Under the pieces are notes generated by a model, which was not told where the DNA came from, did no database searches, and saw only the letters and a program-made list of their open reading frames with translations. Below are positions 1 through 12,397 of a stretch of DNA of 64,000 nt, one piece after another. Both the position numbers and the translations under genes were made by a program. Within the stretch, counting starts at the first letter, position 1, and the number at the start of each line of letters is the position of its first letter. This DNA comes from Pseudidiomarina tainanensis (GTDB lineage Bacteria > Pseudomonadota > Gammaproteobacteria > Enterobacterales > Alteromonadaceae). The stretch covers positions 806,001 to 870,000 of the forward strand of contig NZ_PIQJ01000001.1 of assembly GCF_004214835.1 (NCBI RefSeq), read 5' to 3'.

Positions 1-306
1 GCGGGTTACAATACGGCGCAGTACACAGGTATGAGGCTCGTCATCTTGCAACTCTTGCTCATGCAACCAGAGTAACGCAGGGCTCTGCTGGTCGGCGAGA
101 TGAAACGTCGCACTGACTTCAGCTTTATCGGCATCAGCACGAATCAGATCAACATCGGCGCGATCGCCTAAACATAAGCCTAAAGCATCCAGTGCAATAG
201 ATTTACCGGCACCTGTTTCACCGGTAATTGCTGTCATACCGGCGTTAAAGTCAATATCAAGTTGGCGTACAACCGCAAGGTTGCGTATTTGCATATGAAG
301 CAGCAT
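1..306 (-). CDS. recN: DNA repair protein RecN, N-terminal part (runs off the window)
   Basis: This is the first 102 codons of the SMC-like ATPase RecN, which acts in recombinational repair of double-strand breaks. The start region resembles E. coli RecN, with a conserved IRNLAVV stretch, an IDF motif and the Walker A loop TGETGAGKS at about residues 29-37. The ATG at 306 is preceded by a GAGGTG ribosome-binding site six bases away. The stop lies outside the window, so the coiled coil and Walker B cannot be seen. It follows nadK on the same strand, as in E. coli. LexA-like boxes upstream indicate SOS control. Identity is confident; only the 5' part is visible. Confidence 0.95.
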   Translation of the reverse strand, partial: MLLHMQIRNLAVVRQLDIDFNAGMTAITGETGAGKSIALDALGLCLGDRADVDLIRADADKAEVSATFHLADQQSPALLWLHEQELQDDEPHTCVLRRIVTR

Positions 307-321
307 AGGTCACCTCAAACA

Positions 322-360
322 CTGTGTATGTGTACAGTAGTTATACAGTATTTATACAGT
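322..360 (-). promoter_or_regulatory. LexA (SOS) operator region of recN
   Basis: Positions 322-337 read CTGTGTATGTGTACAG, which fits the LexA consensus CTGT-N8-ACAG. The same strand carries two more copies of the unit end, giving three tandem 11-bp repeats ending in TACAG (327-337, 338-348, 349-359). The two outer units have a good CTGT half-site on the recN strand but a poor partner half. E. coli recN also has several LexA boxes before its start, so SOS control is expected. The box lies 15 bp upstream of the recN start codon. Confidence 0.85.
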
Positions 361-382
361 AATGCAAGAGGGGCCGAAAAAT

Positions 383-1273
383 TTAAAACAAACGGCTACC
401 CCAACCGAGTTTATTGCGCAGTACGCGGTAATAACTATGGTCTTTCGGGTGTACTAAGCAGAGGCGATGTGCATGTTGTTGAATCACAACATCATCACCG
501 GGTTGAACGGTCATACGTACATGACCATCACAACTTAACTGTAGGCTATCGTTATCAGCCGCGGCGCGCAGGCGAATGACGCTATGTCCATCCACAACAA
601 TTGGGCGGCTACTCAACGTATGTGGAAACATGGGGACCATGGTGATGGCATCAAGCCCCGGCGTTAAAATTGGCCCGCCACCAGATAATGAATAAGCGGT
701 AGAACCGGTTGGGGTACTAATTATGAGCCCGTCGGAGCGCTGCGAATACACGAATTCGTCGTTTACATACACTTCAAACTCAATCATGTGGGCGACTTTA
801 TCGGAGTGTAAAACAACTTCGTTAATGGCACGCCCAACGCTTTTTGATTTGCCATTATGAAAAACTTCCGCTTGCAATAAGAAGCGCCGCTCGGTTTGAT
901 ACTCGCCTTCGAGTACCGCTTTTAATTGCTCAATCACATGGTCGGGGTCAAGATCTGTGAGGAAGCCTAAGTTACCGCGGTTGACACCAATGACTGCAAT
1001 ATCCGCTTCGCATAAGATACGAGCGGCACCAAGCATATTCCCATCACCGCCGACAACGACGGCAAGATCGGCCGATTCGCCAATGCGGTGTAGGGGGAGT
1101 ATTTGTGCGCGTGTGGTTTTCAACTGCTCTGCCGTGCGTGACTCAATAATCACGTCATAGCCCATCGACATCAAGCTCTCTTCAAGCTTTAACAACGTTG
1201 TACGCGTTGCTTCGTGATGCACCTTACCGAGCAGTGCGATTCGTCGGAATCCAGATTGCCCTGTTGTCGCCAT
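383..1273 (-). CDS. nadK: NAD kinase
   Basis: ATP-dependent phosphorylation of NAD to NADP in the cytoplasm. The 296-residue product has the usual family length. It carries the diagnostic GGDGN loop at residues 75-79, the [13 protein letters not shown] segment at about 96-108, and the downstream [15 protein letters not shown] region that binds NAD. The ATG at 1273 follows an AAGGAAA ribosome-binding site. It is divergent from grpE and precedes recN on the same strand, the arrangement known from E. coli. The 76-bp gap to recN holds the LexA boxes, so recN can be transcribed both from nadK and from its own promoter. Confidence 0.97.
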   Translation of the reverse strand: MATTGQSGFRRIALLGKVHHEATRTTLLKLEESLMSMGYDVIIESRTAEQLKTTRAQILPLHRIGESADLAVVVGGDGNMLGAARILCEADIAVIGVNRGNLGFLTDLDPDHVIEQLKAVLEGEYQTERRFLLQAEVFHNGKSKSVGRAINEVVLHSDKVAHMIEFEVYVNDEFVYSQRSDGLIISTPTGSTAYSLSGGGPILTPGLDAITMVPMFPHTLSSRPIVVDGHSVIRLRAAADNDSLQLSCDGHVRMTVQPGDDVVIQQHAHRLCLVHPKDHSYYRVLRNKLGWGSRLF

Positions 1274-1300
1274 GTTTTTTTCCTTTTTTTACTGTGATGA

Positions 1301-1329
1301 CTTGAATCATTCACAGCTGACCCCATAAC
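1301..1329 (+). promoter_or_regulatory. Sigma-32 heat-shock promoter of grpE
   Basis: CTTGAA at 1301-1306 and CCCCATAAC at 1321-1329 are separated by 14 bases. This fits the sigma-32 consensus (CTTGAA, 13-15 bp, CCCCATNT). It sits about 70 bp before the grpE ATG, in the intergenic region shared with the divergent nadK. Confidence 0.85.
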
Positions 1330-1397
1330 TGCCTGCAGATAGTTATATCACAACAAATTATTGTTCATTTGTGAATTTCAACCAAGAGTACGCAGTT

Positions 1398-2009
1398 ATG
1401 ACCAAGAATGATTCAACAAAAGCCACTCAGGCGGAAGAACAGCAAGGCGCAGAGGCGCAAGCTGAGCAAGTGGTTCAGGACGAGCAAGTCGAATCTCAGG
1501 CAACCGAAAATGAGTCGGGTGATGAGAATCAACAACGCATTGAAGCTTTGGAATTGGCCTTGAGCCAAGCCGAACAGCGTGCAGACGATGCTAATGATCG
1601 CGCCGTTCGCGCTGTGGCAGAGATGGAAAATGTGCGTCGTCGCTCGGCTCAGGATGTTGAAAAAGCCCACAAATTCGCGTTGGAAAAGTTTGCCGGAGAA
1701 ATTTTAGATACCGTGGACAACTTAGAGCGTGCGATGGACATTGCCAAGCAAGCAGACGATATCAATCAAAGTTTCTTCGAAGGTATTGAGCTGACCCACA
1801 AAAATCTACTCAGCACATTGAATAAATTTGGTGTAGAGGCAGTGGGTGCTGTTGGCGATGCGTTTAATCCAGAGCTGCATCAAGCAATGGCGATGCAACC
1901 ATCTGAAGAGCATGAAAACAACACCGTATTGGCCGTAATGCAGAAAGGCTACACCTTAAGCGGCCGTTTATTGCGCCCAGCAATGGTGATGGTAGTGAAA
2001 AATTCTTAA
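1398..2009 (+). CDS. grpE: Nucleotide exchange factor GrpE
   Basis: GrpE releases ADP from DnaK in the DnaK-DnaJ-GrpE chaperone cycle. The 203-residue product has an acidic, Gln/Glu-rich, probably unstructured first 45 residues, then a long coiled coil. The conserved region RAVAEMENVRRR...DVEKAHKFALEKFA follows, and a beta domain ends in GYTLSGRLLRPAMVMV. I chose the ATG at 1398 over an in-frame GTG at 1371, because the GTG lacks a ribosome-binding site and the ATG has an AAGAG 9 bases upstream. It lies 89 bp before dnaK, with a sigma-32 promoter of its own. Confidence 0.96.
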   Translation: MTKNDSTKATQAEEQQGAEAQAEQVVQDEQVESQATENESGDENQQRIEALELALSQAEQRADDANDRAVRAVAEMENVRRRSAQDVEKAHKFALEKFAGEILDTVDNLERAMDIAKQADDINQSFFEGIELTHKNLLSTLNKFGVEAVGAVGDAFNPELHQAMAMQPSEEHENNTVLAVMQKGYTLSGRLLRPAMVMVVKNS

Positions 2010-2025
2010 TAACCCTATTAGGGGT

Positions 2026-2055
2026 GTTGAAATACGCAAAAGCCACCCCATATTT
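2026..2055 (+). promoter_or_regulatory. Sigma-32 heat-shock promoter of dnaK
   Basis: GTTGAAA at 2026-2032 and CCCCATATTT at 2046-2055 are separated by 13 bases, a close match to the sigma-32 consensus. It lies inside the grpE-dnaK gap, about 45 bp before the dnaK start. dnaK can therefore be heat-induced independently of grpE. Confidence 0.85.
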
Positions 2056-2098
2056 GAGTTATCAAACCTGTTTTAGATTATGAAGTTGGAGACGAATC

Positions 2099-4009
2099 AT
2101 GGGTAAAATTATCGGAATCGACTTAGGTACTACTAACTCTTGCGTAGCAGTACTTGATGGTGACAAACCGCGTGTTATTGAAAATGCTGAAGGCGATCGT
2201 ACTACGCCATCAGTGGTTGCGTTCACTGATGACGGTGAAGTGTTGGTAGGTTCACCTGCAAAACGCCAAGCTGTAACGAACGCAAACAAAACCTTATTTG
2301 CAATCAAGCGTCTGATTGGACGTCGATTCAAAGACGAAGAAGTACAGCGTGACCTTGGCATCATGCCATTTAAAATTGTCGAGGCAGACAATGGCGATGC
2401 ATGGGTGCAAATTAATGATGAGAAAAAGGCACCGCCACAAATCTCTGCCGAAGTTCTGAAGAAAATGAAGAAAACTGCAGAAGACTTTTTAGGTGAGAAA
2501 GTAACTGAAGCGGTTATCACCGTGCCGGCTTACTTTAACGATGCACAACGTCAAGCAACGAAAGATGCTGGTCGTATTGCTGGCCTAGAAGTGAAGCGTA
2601 TTATCAACGAGCCAACAGCGGCTGCGTTGGCGTATGGTCTTGATAAGAAGAAAGGCGATAACACCATTGCCGTTTACGACTTAGGTGGTGGTACATTCGA
2701 TATCTCAATTATCGAGATTGATGAAGTTGATGGCGACCACACGTTCGAAGTTTTAGCAACGAACGGTGATACTCACTTGGGTGGTGAAGACTTTGATAAC
2801 CGCTTAATTAACTACTTGGTTGAGCAGTTCAACAAAGACCAAGGCATTGACTTGCGCAAAGATCCGTTGGCAATGCAGCGTTTAAAAGAAGCTGCAGAGA
2901 AAGCGAAAATTGAATTGTCTTCAGCGCAACAAACAGAAGTGAACTTGCCGTATATTACTGCCGATGCGACAGGTCCAAAACACCTGGCTATCAAAGTAAC
3001 TCGTGCGAAGCTTGAGTCTTTAGTTGAAGACATGATTGCGAAAACGCTCGAGCCAGTGAAGCAAGCGTTGAAAGATGCTGACTTGTCGGTAAGCGATATT
3101 CACGACATCATTTTGGTTGGCGGTCAAACCCGTATGCCAAAAGTACAGCAAGCAGTGACCGATTTCTTCGGTAAAGAGCCACGTCGCGACGTGAACCCAG
3201 ATGAAGCTGTGGCCGTTGGTGCGGCAGTGCAGGCGGGTGTTCTGCAAGGTGATGTGAAAGACGTATTGTTGCTTGACGTAACACCACTGTCGCTGGGTAT
3301 TGAAACCATGGGCGGCGTGATGACTAAATTAATTGAGAAGAATACAACGATTCCTACAAAGCAATCGCAAACCTTCTCAACTGCTGAAGATAACCAAGCT
3401 GCCGTGACGGTTCATGTGATTCAAGGTGAGCGTAAGCGCGCCGCAGATAACAAATCGTTAGGTCAGTTCAATTTGGAAGGTATTCGTCCAGCGTCACGCG
3501 GCGTGCCACAAATTGAAGTTACTTTCGACATTGATGCGGACGGTATCTTGCACGTATCTGCGAAAGATAAAGACACTGGTAAAGAGCAGAAGATCACCAT
3601 CAAAGCTTCATCAGGCTTGAGTGATGATGAAGTTGAAAAAATGGTTCGCGATGCTGAGGCTCACGCCGAAGAAGATCGTAAGTTTGAAGAGATGGTACAA
3701 GTGCGTAACCAAGCTGATGCATTGGTTCACGGTACGCGTAAGCAACTTGAAGAAGCTGGCGATGCACTTGAGGCAAGTGACAAAGAAGCCATCGAATCAG
3801 CTATCAGTGACTTAGAAGCGGCTATCAAAGGCAATGAAAAAGCTGAAATTGAAGCGAAGCAGCAAGCCTTGATTGAAGCATCGGGTAAATTGATGGAAGC
3901 AGCTCAGGCGAAAGCACAGCAAGCGGGTGACGCTGGTGACAGCGGTAAACAAGATGCTGACGATGTTGTTGATGCTGAGTTTGAAGAAGTTAAAGACGAC
4001 AAGAAGTAA
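2099..4009 (+). CDS. dnaK: Molecular chaperone DnaK (Hsp70)
   Basis: ATP-dependent Hsp70 chaperone of the cytoplasm. The 636-residue protein opens with [17 protein letters not shown] (phosphate-binding loop 1) and has [12 protein letters not shown] near residue 195. After the linker [17 protein letters not shown] it has the substrate-binding beta domain, and it ends with a charged lid and an acidic EEVKDDKK tail typical of bacterial DnaK. A GGAGA ribosome-binding site precedes the ATG. It is flanked by grpE and dnaJ, its two co-chaperones, and has its own sigma-32 promoter. The length is normal and no oddities are seen. Confidence 0.99.
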   Translation: MGKIIGIDLGTTNSCVAVLDGDKPRVIENAEGDRTTPSVVAFTDDGEVLVGSPAKRQAVTNANKTLFAIKRLIGRRFKDEEVQRDLGIMPFKIVEADNGDAWVQINDEKKAPPQISAEVLKKMKKTAEDFLGEKVTEAVITVPAYFNDAQRQATKDAGRIAGLEVKRIINEPTAAALAYGLDKKKGDNTIAVYDLGGGTFDISIIEIDEVDGDHTFEVLATNGDTHLGGEDFDNRLINYLVEQFNKDQGIDLRKDPLAMQRLKEAAEKAKIELSSAQQTEVNLPYITADATGPKHLAIKVTRAKLESLVEDMIAKTLEPVKQALKDADLSVSDIHDIILVGGQTRMPKVQQAVTDFFGKEPRRDVNPDEAVAVGAAVQAGVLQGDVKDVLLLDVTPLSLGIETMGGVMTKLIEKNTTIPTKQSQTFSTAEDNQAAVTVHVIQGERKRAADNKSLGQFNLEGIRPASRGVPQIEVTFDIDADGILHVSAKDKDTGKEQKITIKASSGLSDDEVEKMVRDAEAHAEEDRKFEEMVQVRNQADALVHGTRKQLEEAGDALEASDKEAIESAISDLEAAIKGNEKAEIEAKQQALIEASGKLMEAAQAKAQQAGDAGDSGKQDADDVVDAEFEEVKDDKK

Positions 4010-4039
4010 TTGCACGCCCACCGGGTGTCTGTAGTTCAA

Positions 4040-4073
4040 CACACGGGGGTTGCCGAGGGGTAGCCTCCGTGTG
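4040..4073 (+). other. Intergenic RNA hairpin between dnaK and dnaJ
   Basis: CACACGGGGG (4040-4049) pairs with CCTCCGTGTG (4064-4073) over 10 bp with one G-U pair, leaving a 14-base loop. No T run follows, so it is not a standard intrinsic terminator. It may stabilise the dnaK 3' end or reduce read-through into dnaJ; that role is inference. Confidence 0.6.
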
Positions 4074-4117
4074 CTTGTATCAGGCAGGAAGTAAAGGAAC
4101 GCGGAAACCACATAATT

Positions 4118-5257
4118 ATGTCGAAACCAGATTTGTATGAAGTGCTGGGTGTCAGTAAAGATGCCAGCGAACGCGACATCAAAAAAGCCTACAAAAAGTT
4201 GGCGATGAAATATCATCCCGACCGCACCAAAGGTGACAAAGACCTCGAGATGAAATTCAAAGAGGTTCGAGCTGCCTATGAAGTGCTGTCAGATCCACAA
4301 AAACGCTCTGCTTATGACCAGTATGGTCATGCCGCGTTTGAACAAGGTCAGGGTGGCTTCGGCGGTGGTGCTGGCGCAGCTGACTTTGCTGATATTTTTG
4401 GTGATGTGTTCGGTGATATTTTTGGCGGTGGCGGACGTCGCGGCCGCGCACAAGCGCAACGCGGTGCTGATTTACGCTATAACCTAGAGTTAAGTTTAGA
4501 AGAAGCTGTTCGCGGCAAAGAAGTTGAACTGAAAATTCCTAAGCTAAGCACTTGCGAAGACTGTGATGGTAGCGGTGCGAGCGAAGGCAGTAGCGCTGAA
4601 ACCTGTAACCATTGTCATGGCTCTGGTCAAATCCAAATGCGCCAAGGTTTCTTTGCTGTACAACAACCATGTCCACACTGTCGTGGGCGCGGCAAAGTCA
4701 TCAAAGATCCGTGTCGCACGTGTCACGGTGAAGGCCGAGTTGAGCGCACTAAAACCTTATCCGTTAAAATTCCTGCAGGTGTTGATACCGGTGATCGCAT
4801 CCGCTTAACTGGTGAAGGTGAAGCTGGCGAAATGGGCGCACCAGCCGGCGACTTATATGTGCAAGTTCATGTACGTGAACACCCAATCTTTGCACGTGAC
4901 GGAAATAATCTATACTGTGAAGTACCGCTGAGTTTTACACGTGCAGCTTTAGGTGGTGATATTGAAGTACCAACACTTGAAGGCAAAGTGAAACTGAAAG
5001 TACCGGCTGAAACTCAAACGGGGAAATTACTTCGTTTGCGTGGTAAAGGCGTGAAATCGGTGCGCACTGGTGCGGTAGGTGACTTGATTTGTAAAGTTGT
5101 GATTGAAACACCGGTAAATTTATCTGAAAAGCAACGTGATTTATTGCGAGAGCTTGAGGAGTCGATGGGAACCGGCGAAGAAGCAGGTAAGTATCGTCCG
5201 AAAGAGAAGGGTTTCTTTGACGGAGTACGCAAGTTCTTCGACGACCTTCGCGGATAA
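4118..5257 (+). CDS. dnaJ: Co-chaperone DnaJ (Hsp40, class A)
   Basis: DnaJ stimulates the ATPase of DnaK and delivers substrates. The 379-residue protein has the full class A layout. The J domain has the HPD motif at residues 33-35. A Gly/Phe-rich linker follows at about 75-110. Four CxxCxGxG zinc-finger repeats ([32 protein letters not shown]) span about residues 147-212. The C-terminal substrate-binding domain completes it. It follows dnaK by 108 bp, with a hairpin between them, and is probably expressed from the dnaK heat-shock promoter. A GATATTR palindrome begins 10 bp after the stop. Confidence 0.99.
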   Translation: MSKPDLYEVLGVSKDASERDIKKAYKKLAMKYHPDRTKGDKDLEMKFKEVRAAYEVLSDPQKRSAYDQYGHAAFEQGQGGFGGGAGAADFADIFGDVFGDIFGGGGRRGRAQAQRGADLRYNLELSLEEAVRGKEVELKIPKLSTCEDCDGSGASEGSSAETCNHCHGSGQIQMRQGFFAVQQPCPHCRGRGKVIKDPCRTCHGEGRVERTKTLSVKIPAGVDTGDRIRLTGEGEAGEMGAPAGDLYVQVHVREHPIFARDGNNLYCEVPLSFTRAALGGDIEVPTLEGKVKLKVPAETQTGKLLRLRGKGVKSVRTGAVGDLICKVVIETPVNLSEKQRDLLRELEESMGTGEEAGKYRPKEKGFFDGVRKFFDDLRG

Positions 5258-5262
5258 CAAAG

Positions 5263-5360
5263 CAAAAGCGATATTGGCTATTAGATATTGGATATTAGAA
5301 CAAAAGTTTGAAACTCTTGCTAGTATCCAATATCTAATAGCTAATATCGCAGTTGAATTT
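5263..5360 (+). repeat. GATATTR-heptad palindromic repeat, copy A (leader of the M48 peptidase gene)
   Basis: The arms 5268-5294 and 5324-5350 are 27-bp inverted repeats with one G-U-compatible mismatch around a 29-base spacer. The left arm is made of 7-bp units: GATATTG, GCTATTA, GATATTG, GATATTA (5270-5297). The element is followed by a GTTGAATTT boundary (5352-5360), also found in copy C, and then at once by the AGGAGG ribosome-binding site of the next gene. In RNA it would form a long hairpin ending about 20 nt before the start codon. It could also weaken expression from dnaJ. Confidence 0.9.
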
Positions 5361-5370
5361 AGGAGGGGAT

Positions 5371-6183
5371 ATGGGTCATTGGATGAAAGTTGCTGGTGCC
5401 GCGCTATTGAGCGTGTCGCTACTAAGCGCATGTACTGAATCGCCAACTGGGCGTAGTCAGCTGATGCTATTCTCCAGTGGTCAATTAGCCTCCTTAGGTG
5501 ATGATAGTTACGCCAAACTTAAAGCCCAAGAAAAGGTGAGTACCGATGCGCGCACTAATGCCTATGTGCGTTGTATTACCGATGATTTGATTGCCGTTCT
5601 GCCGAGCCCTTGGCGTGACAAGGAGTGGGAAGTTACGGTATTTGATAGCGAACAGGTGAATGCTTTTGCCTTACCTGGCGAAAATATCGGTGTCTACACT
5701 GGGCTGTTAAAAGTTGCCGAAAATCGCGATCAACTGGCGGCTGTTATTGGTCATGAGATTGGTCATGTGATTGCCGACCACGGTAACGAACGCATGTCTA
5801 ACCAGTTTGCTGTTGGCTTAGGCTTGCAACTGGGGTCAGTATTGGTTGCTGAAAACCTCGATAGTGAAACGGCTGCGCTAGCAATGGCGGCACTGGGTAT
5901 TGGTGCGCAAGTGGGCGTATTACTCCCATACTCTCGTGTGCATGAGAGTGAATCCGATCAACTCGGTCTCGATTACATGGCTGCAGCTGGCTATAACCCT
6001 CTGGAAGCAGCCGATTTATGGCGCAACATGGCCAAAGCTGGTGGTGGCGGTACTCCAGAATTTTTGTCGACTCACCCCTCGCCACAATCACGGATTCAAG
6101 CGATAGAGGCGTATGCGCCGAAGGTGCAACAGCTTTATCAGCAAGCTTCATCGCAACGCCGCAAACCGCTCTGCACCCTTTAA
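5371..6183 (+). CDS. M48-family zinc metallopeptidase lipoprotein (LoiP-like)
   Basis: A predicted membrane-anchored periplasmic zinc peptidase, 270 residues. The N-terminus is a lipoprotein signal with lipobox LLSAC, Cys21. The catalytic HEIGH motif is at residues 128-132, and the downstream HESESDQLG segment supplies the third zinc-ligand Glu. A C-terminal STHPSPQSRI motif is typical of the M48 LoiP/BepA-like group. I chose the ATG at 5371 because AGGAGG ends 4 bases before it; the next in-frame ATG at 5383 is too far. The substrate is unknown; E. coli relatives take part in outer-membrane protein quality control. Palindromic repeats flank it on both sides (copies A and B). Confidence 0.88.
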   Translation: MGHWMKVAGAALLSVSLLSACTESPTGRSQLMLFSSGQLASLGDDSYAKLKAQEKVSTDARTNAYVRCITDDLIAVLPSPWRDKEWEVTVFDSEQVNAFALPGENIGVYTGLLKVAENRDQLAAVIGHEIGHVIADHGNERMSNQFAVGLGLQLGSVLVAENLDSETAALAMAALGIGAQVGVLLPYSRVHESESDQLGLDYMAAAGYNPLEAADLWRNMAKAGGGGTPEFLSTHPSPQSRIQAIEAYAPKVQQLYQQASSQRRKPLCTL

Positions 6184-6189
6184 CGGCAA

Positions 6190-6240
6190 CGACGATATTA
6201 GCTGTTGAATATTAGATATTAGCAACAGCTACTATCGTCG
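6190..6240. repeat. GATATTR-type palindrome, copy B (between convergent genes)
   Basis: An 18-bp inverted repeat with one mismatch (arms 6190-6207 and 6223-6240, outer end CGACGATA) surrounds a loop made of the family heptads GAATATTAGATATTAG. The outer arm sequence differs from the other copies, but the core is the same. It lies 6 bp after the M48 peptidase stop and 8 bp after the stop of the convergent gdx gene, so it may act as a bidirectional 3' hairpin. Confidence 0.8.
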
Positions 6241-6248
6241 TTTGAAAG

Positions 6249-6563
6249 CTAGCTGGCGAGTTTCATTAGAATTAAGCCTGATATAATTAGTGTGGCAGCT
6301 AACAATCTCAGGGGCGTGACTGGTTCGCCAAGAAACCAAATACCTACTGCAAAAGCACCTATCGCCCCAATTCCTGTCCAAATAGTGTAGGCCGTTCCTA
6401 ATGGAATAGTTCGCATAGCTACAGCAAGTAACCAAAAGCTAATCAGCATTGTAACGAGTGTAATAGTGGATGCGAGAGGGCGGGTGAAGCCGAGTGATTG
6501 CTTCATTGAAAACGCCCAAATAATTTCAAAAACACCGGCAATAAATAGATAGAGCCAAGCCAT
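6249..6563 (-). CDS. gdx: Guanidinium exporter, small multidrug resistance family (Gdx/SugE)
   Basis: A 104-residue, four-helix inner-membrane protein that exports guanidinium in exchange for protons. It aligns closely with E. coli SugE/Gdx: an IAGVFEIIWAF helix with the essential Glu at residue 13, the central GTAYTIWTGIGAIGAFAVGI signature, and the C-terminal helix ending in ILMKL. The Gdx subtype is distinguished from the drug-exporting EmrE type by this signature. The call is strengthened by a guanidine-II riboswitch immediately upstream. An AGGAG ribosome-binding site precedes the ATG. It is convergent with the M48 peptidase gene. Confidence 0.95.
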   Translation of the reverse strand: MAWLYLFIAGVFEIIWAFSMKQSLGFTRPLASTITLVTMLISFWLLAVAMRTIPLGTAYTIWTGIGAIGAFAVGIWFLGEPVTPLRLLAATLIISGLILMKLAS

Positions 6564-6565
6564 AC

Positions 6566-6651
6566 GGCGCTCCTTTTTTAGCGCCAGGTCGTCCTGGTCA
6601 GTTATCCCTTAAATATATCGAGTGGGCCCAGATTGGGAGAGGTCGTCCTCT
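6566..6651 (-). promoter_or_regulatory. Guanidine-II (mini-ykkC) riboswitch controlling gdx
   Basis: On the gdx strand there are two small hairpins with the invariant ACGA loop: AGAGG-ACGA-CCTCT (6651-6638) and CCAGG-ACGA-CCTGG (6597-6584). About 40 nt separate them. This is the two-hairpin guanidine-II architecture, in which the ACGR loops bind guanidinium and kiss. Just after P2, GGCGCT (6585-6580) can pair with AGCGCC (6571-6566), placing the AAGGAG ribosome-binding site in a hairpin. That hairpin reuses the last bases of P2, so the two folds exclude each other. Ligand-stabilised P2 would free the ribosome-binding site (inference). Confidence 0.92.
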
Positions 6652-6731
6652 GTCGGGAATTTTATCACTTGGTTATATGTCAGTCCAAAATGAACTAAAG
6701 CCCGTCCACCACCGTTAGTACAATACTCAAC

Positions 6732-6829
6732 AAAAGCGATATTGGATAATAGATTTTAGAGCCGATGTATCAGGTATTAGTGGTTTATCTAATATCGAAT
6801 ATCCAACAGCCAATATCGAAGTTGAATTT
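6732..6829 (+). repeat. GATATTR-heptad palindromic repeat, copy C (leader of the symporter gene)
   Basis: This is a degenerate copy. The outer arms CGATATTGG (6737-6745) and CCAATATCG (6810-6818) pair perfectly, and the inner arms contain heptad remnants that differ by about one 7-bp unit. Its flanks match copy A: CAAAAGCGATATTGG on the left and CGNAGTTGAATTT on the right. The GAATTT boundary ends 12 bases before the start codon of the downstream symporter gene. Confidence 0.8.
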
Positions 6830-6841
6830 TGATGAGGTGTT

Positions 6842-11169
<4,328 letters not shown>

Positions 11170-11176
11170 TTACCTC

Positions 11177-12397
11177 CTAATGATCATGCGCTGCGCCGTC
11201 TTTTAAGACGTCAGCTTTGAGTAAATAGCTATTATCAACCACGTAGCTTGCGCCAGGTTCAATACCATCAAGAACTTCAACAAACTCGCCATCGTCGCGA
11301 CCTAGCTCAAGCATTCTGACCTCAAAGGTATTGCCTACGCGCACAAAGACTACAGGGCGCTCGCGAAACGTTTGCAACGCTCGCTTGGCAACCGCTTGTG
11401 CTGCTTTTATCTGATGAGTTGTCACGTCAGCTTTCACGTGCATGCCAGGACGCCAATGACCTTCACTATTATCAATCACTGTGCGTGCACGAGCGATATG
11501 ACCGCCGGTCATCTTTGGCGCAATATAGGTGATTTCGCTGGTCGCTTGTAAGTGCTGATGTAAGTCGTAAACGTTAACTGATTGCCCAACGGATAATTGC
11601 TCGATAGTTTCTGGAAAGGCGGATAATTCAATCCATACCTTGGATAAATTCGTAATTTCAAACAACTGTTGTGAATTGGCGACTTCGCCGATATTTGCGT
11701 TGCGCTCGGTCACTTCGCCAGAAATAGGGCTAAATAAAGTATAAATCGAACCACTTGCTGCGTTACGAATCCGCGCAAGAGGTTGGTCATGCTCGACGGC
11801 ATCACCAATATCAACAAGCACTTCGGTAATTACTCCCGGATATTGCGCGCTGACACCGCGTTGTAATGAATTGACTGGTGCGACAATGCCAAACATTGTT
11901 TCTTTAAAAACCAAGTTTTTCGGTTCAACTTCTGCGGTTGTTATGCCTGCGGCTTCGATAACGCGATTAGAGAGCTCTGTGCGACCTTCAAAATTCTCGT
12001 ATCGCCATTGCACTTGGTTATTTTGGTAACTTGCACTGACATTAACTGTGTATGAGTGAGGTTCGTAGATCTCCTGTTCACTGACGAAATAATCGTTTTC
12101 TGGAACAAAAGTTAAGTTGTCAGTGACTTCACCGAGTCGCTCCAATGAAACAGTGAGTTGGAAATCCGTAGGCATGATTGCTTGGCCGTCGCTGTATGCA
12201 TAAACTCGCATCTCCGGTGGTATACCTGTCTCATAAATTGTGATTTCAATGTCAAAGTTATCACTGGTAAGTAATTTACCGCCATGTGGACCTTCAACCT
12301 CGTTCGTTTCCGTGAGAGCTGATGTACTTGCAGTAGCAATGTTAGTCGTGACGCCTAACATCAACATGAGTGAGAATAAATGGATCATGAACTTCAT
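11177..12397 (-). CDS. czcB: Periplasmic adaptor subunit of metal efflux RND system (CzcB-like)
   Basis: Membrane-fusion protein linking the RND pump to the outer-membrane channel, 406 residues. It has an N-terminal signal or anchor segment (about residues 1-23), then a GPHGGKLL motif and beta domain that many CzcB-type adaptors carry before the HlyD-like core. The biotinyl-lipoyl-like part is at about 165-240 (GVITEVLVDIGDAVEHDQPLA), and the C-terminal beta-barrel domain ends in a His-containing AAHDH tail. It overlaps the stop of the TolC-like gene by 4 bp (translational coupling) and precedes czcA by 10 bp. Confidence 0.9.
   Translation of the reverse strand: MKFMIHLFSLMLMLGVTTNIATASTSALTETNEVEGPHGGKLLTSDNFDIEITIYETGIPPEMRVYAYSDGQAIMPTDFQLTVSLERLGEVTDNLTFVPENDYFVSEQEIYEPHSYTVNVSASYQNNQVQWRYENFEGRTELSNRVIEAAGITTAEVEPKNLVFKETMFGIVAPVNSLQRGVSAQYPGVITEVLVDIGDAVEHDQPLARIRNAASGSIYTLFSPISGEVTERNANIGEVANSQQLFEITNLSKVWIELSAFPETIEQLSVGQSVNVYDLHQHLQATSEITYIAPKMTGGHIARARTVIDNSEGHWRPGMHVKADVTTHQIKAAQAVAKRALQTFRERPVVFVRVGNTFEVRMLELGRDDGEFVEVLDGIEPGASYVVDNSYLLKADVLKDGAAHDH

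Noticed and set aside
5262-5446. Open frames on both strands over repeat copy A
   Set aside because: They are created by the palindromic GATATTR units, which read as Ile-Arg-Tyr-Trp/Ile-Leu on either strand. No ribosome-binding site and no homology.
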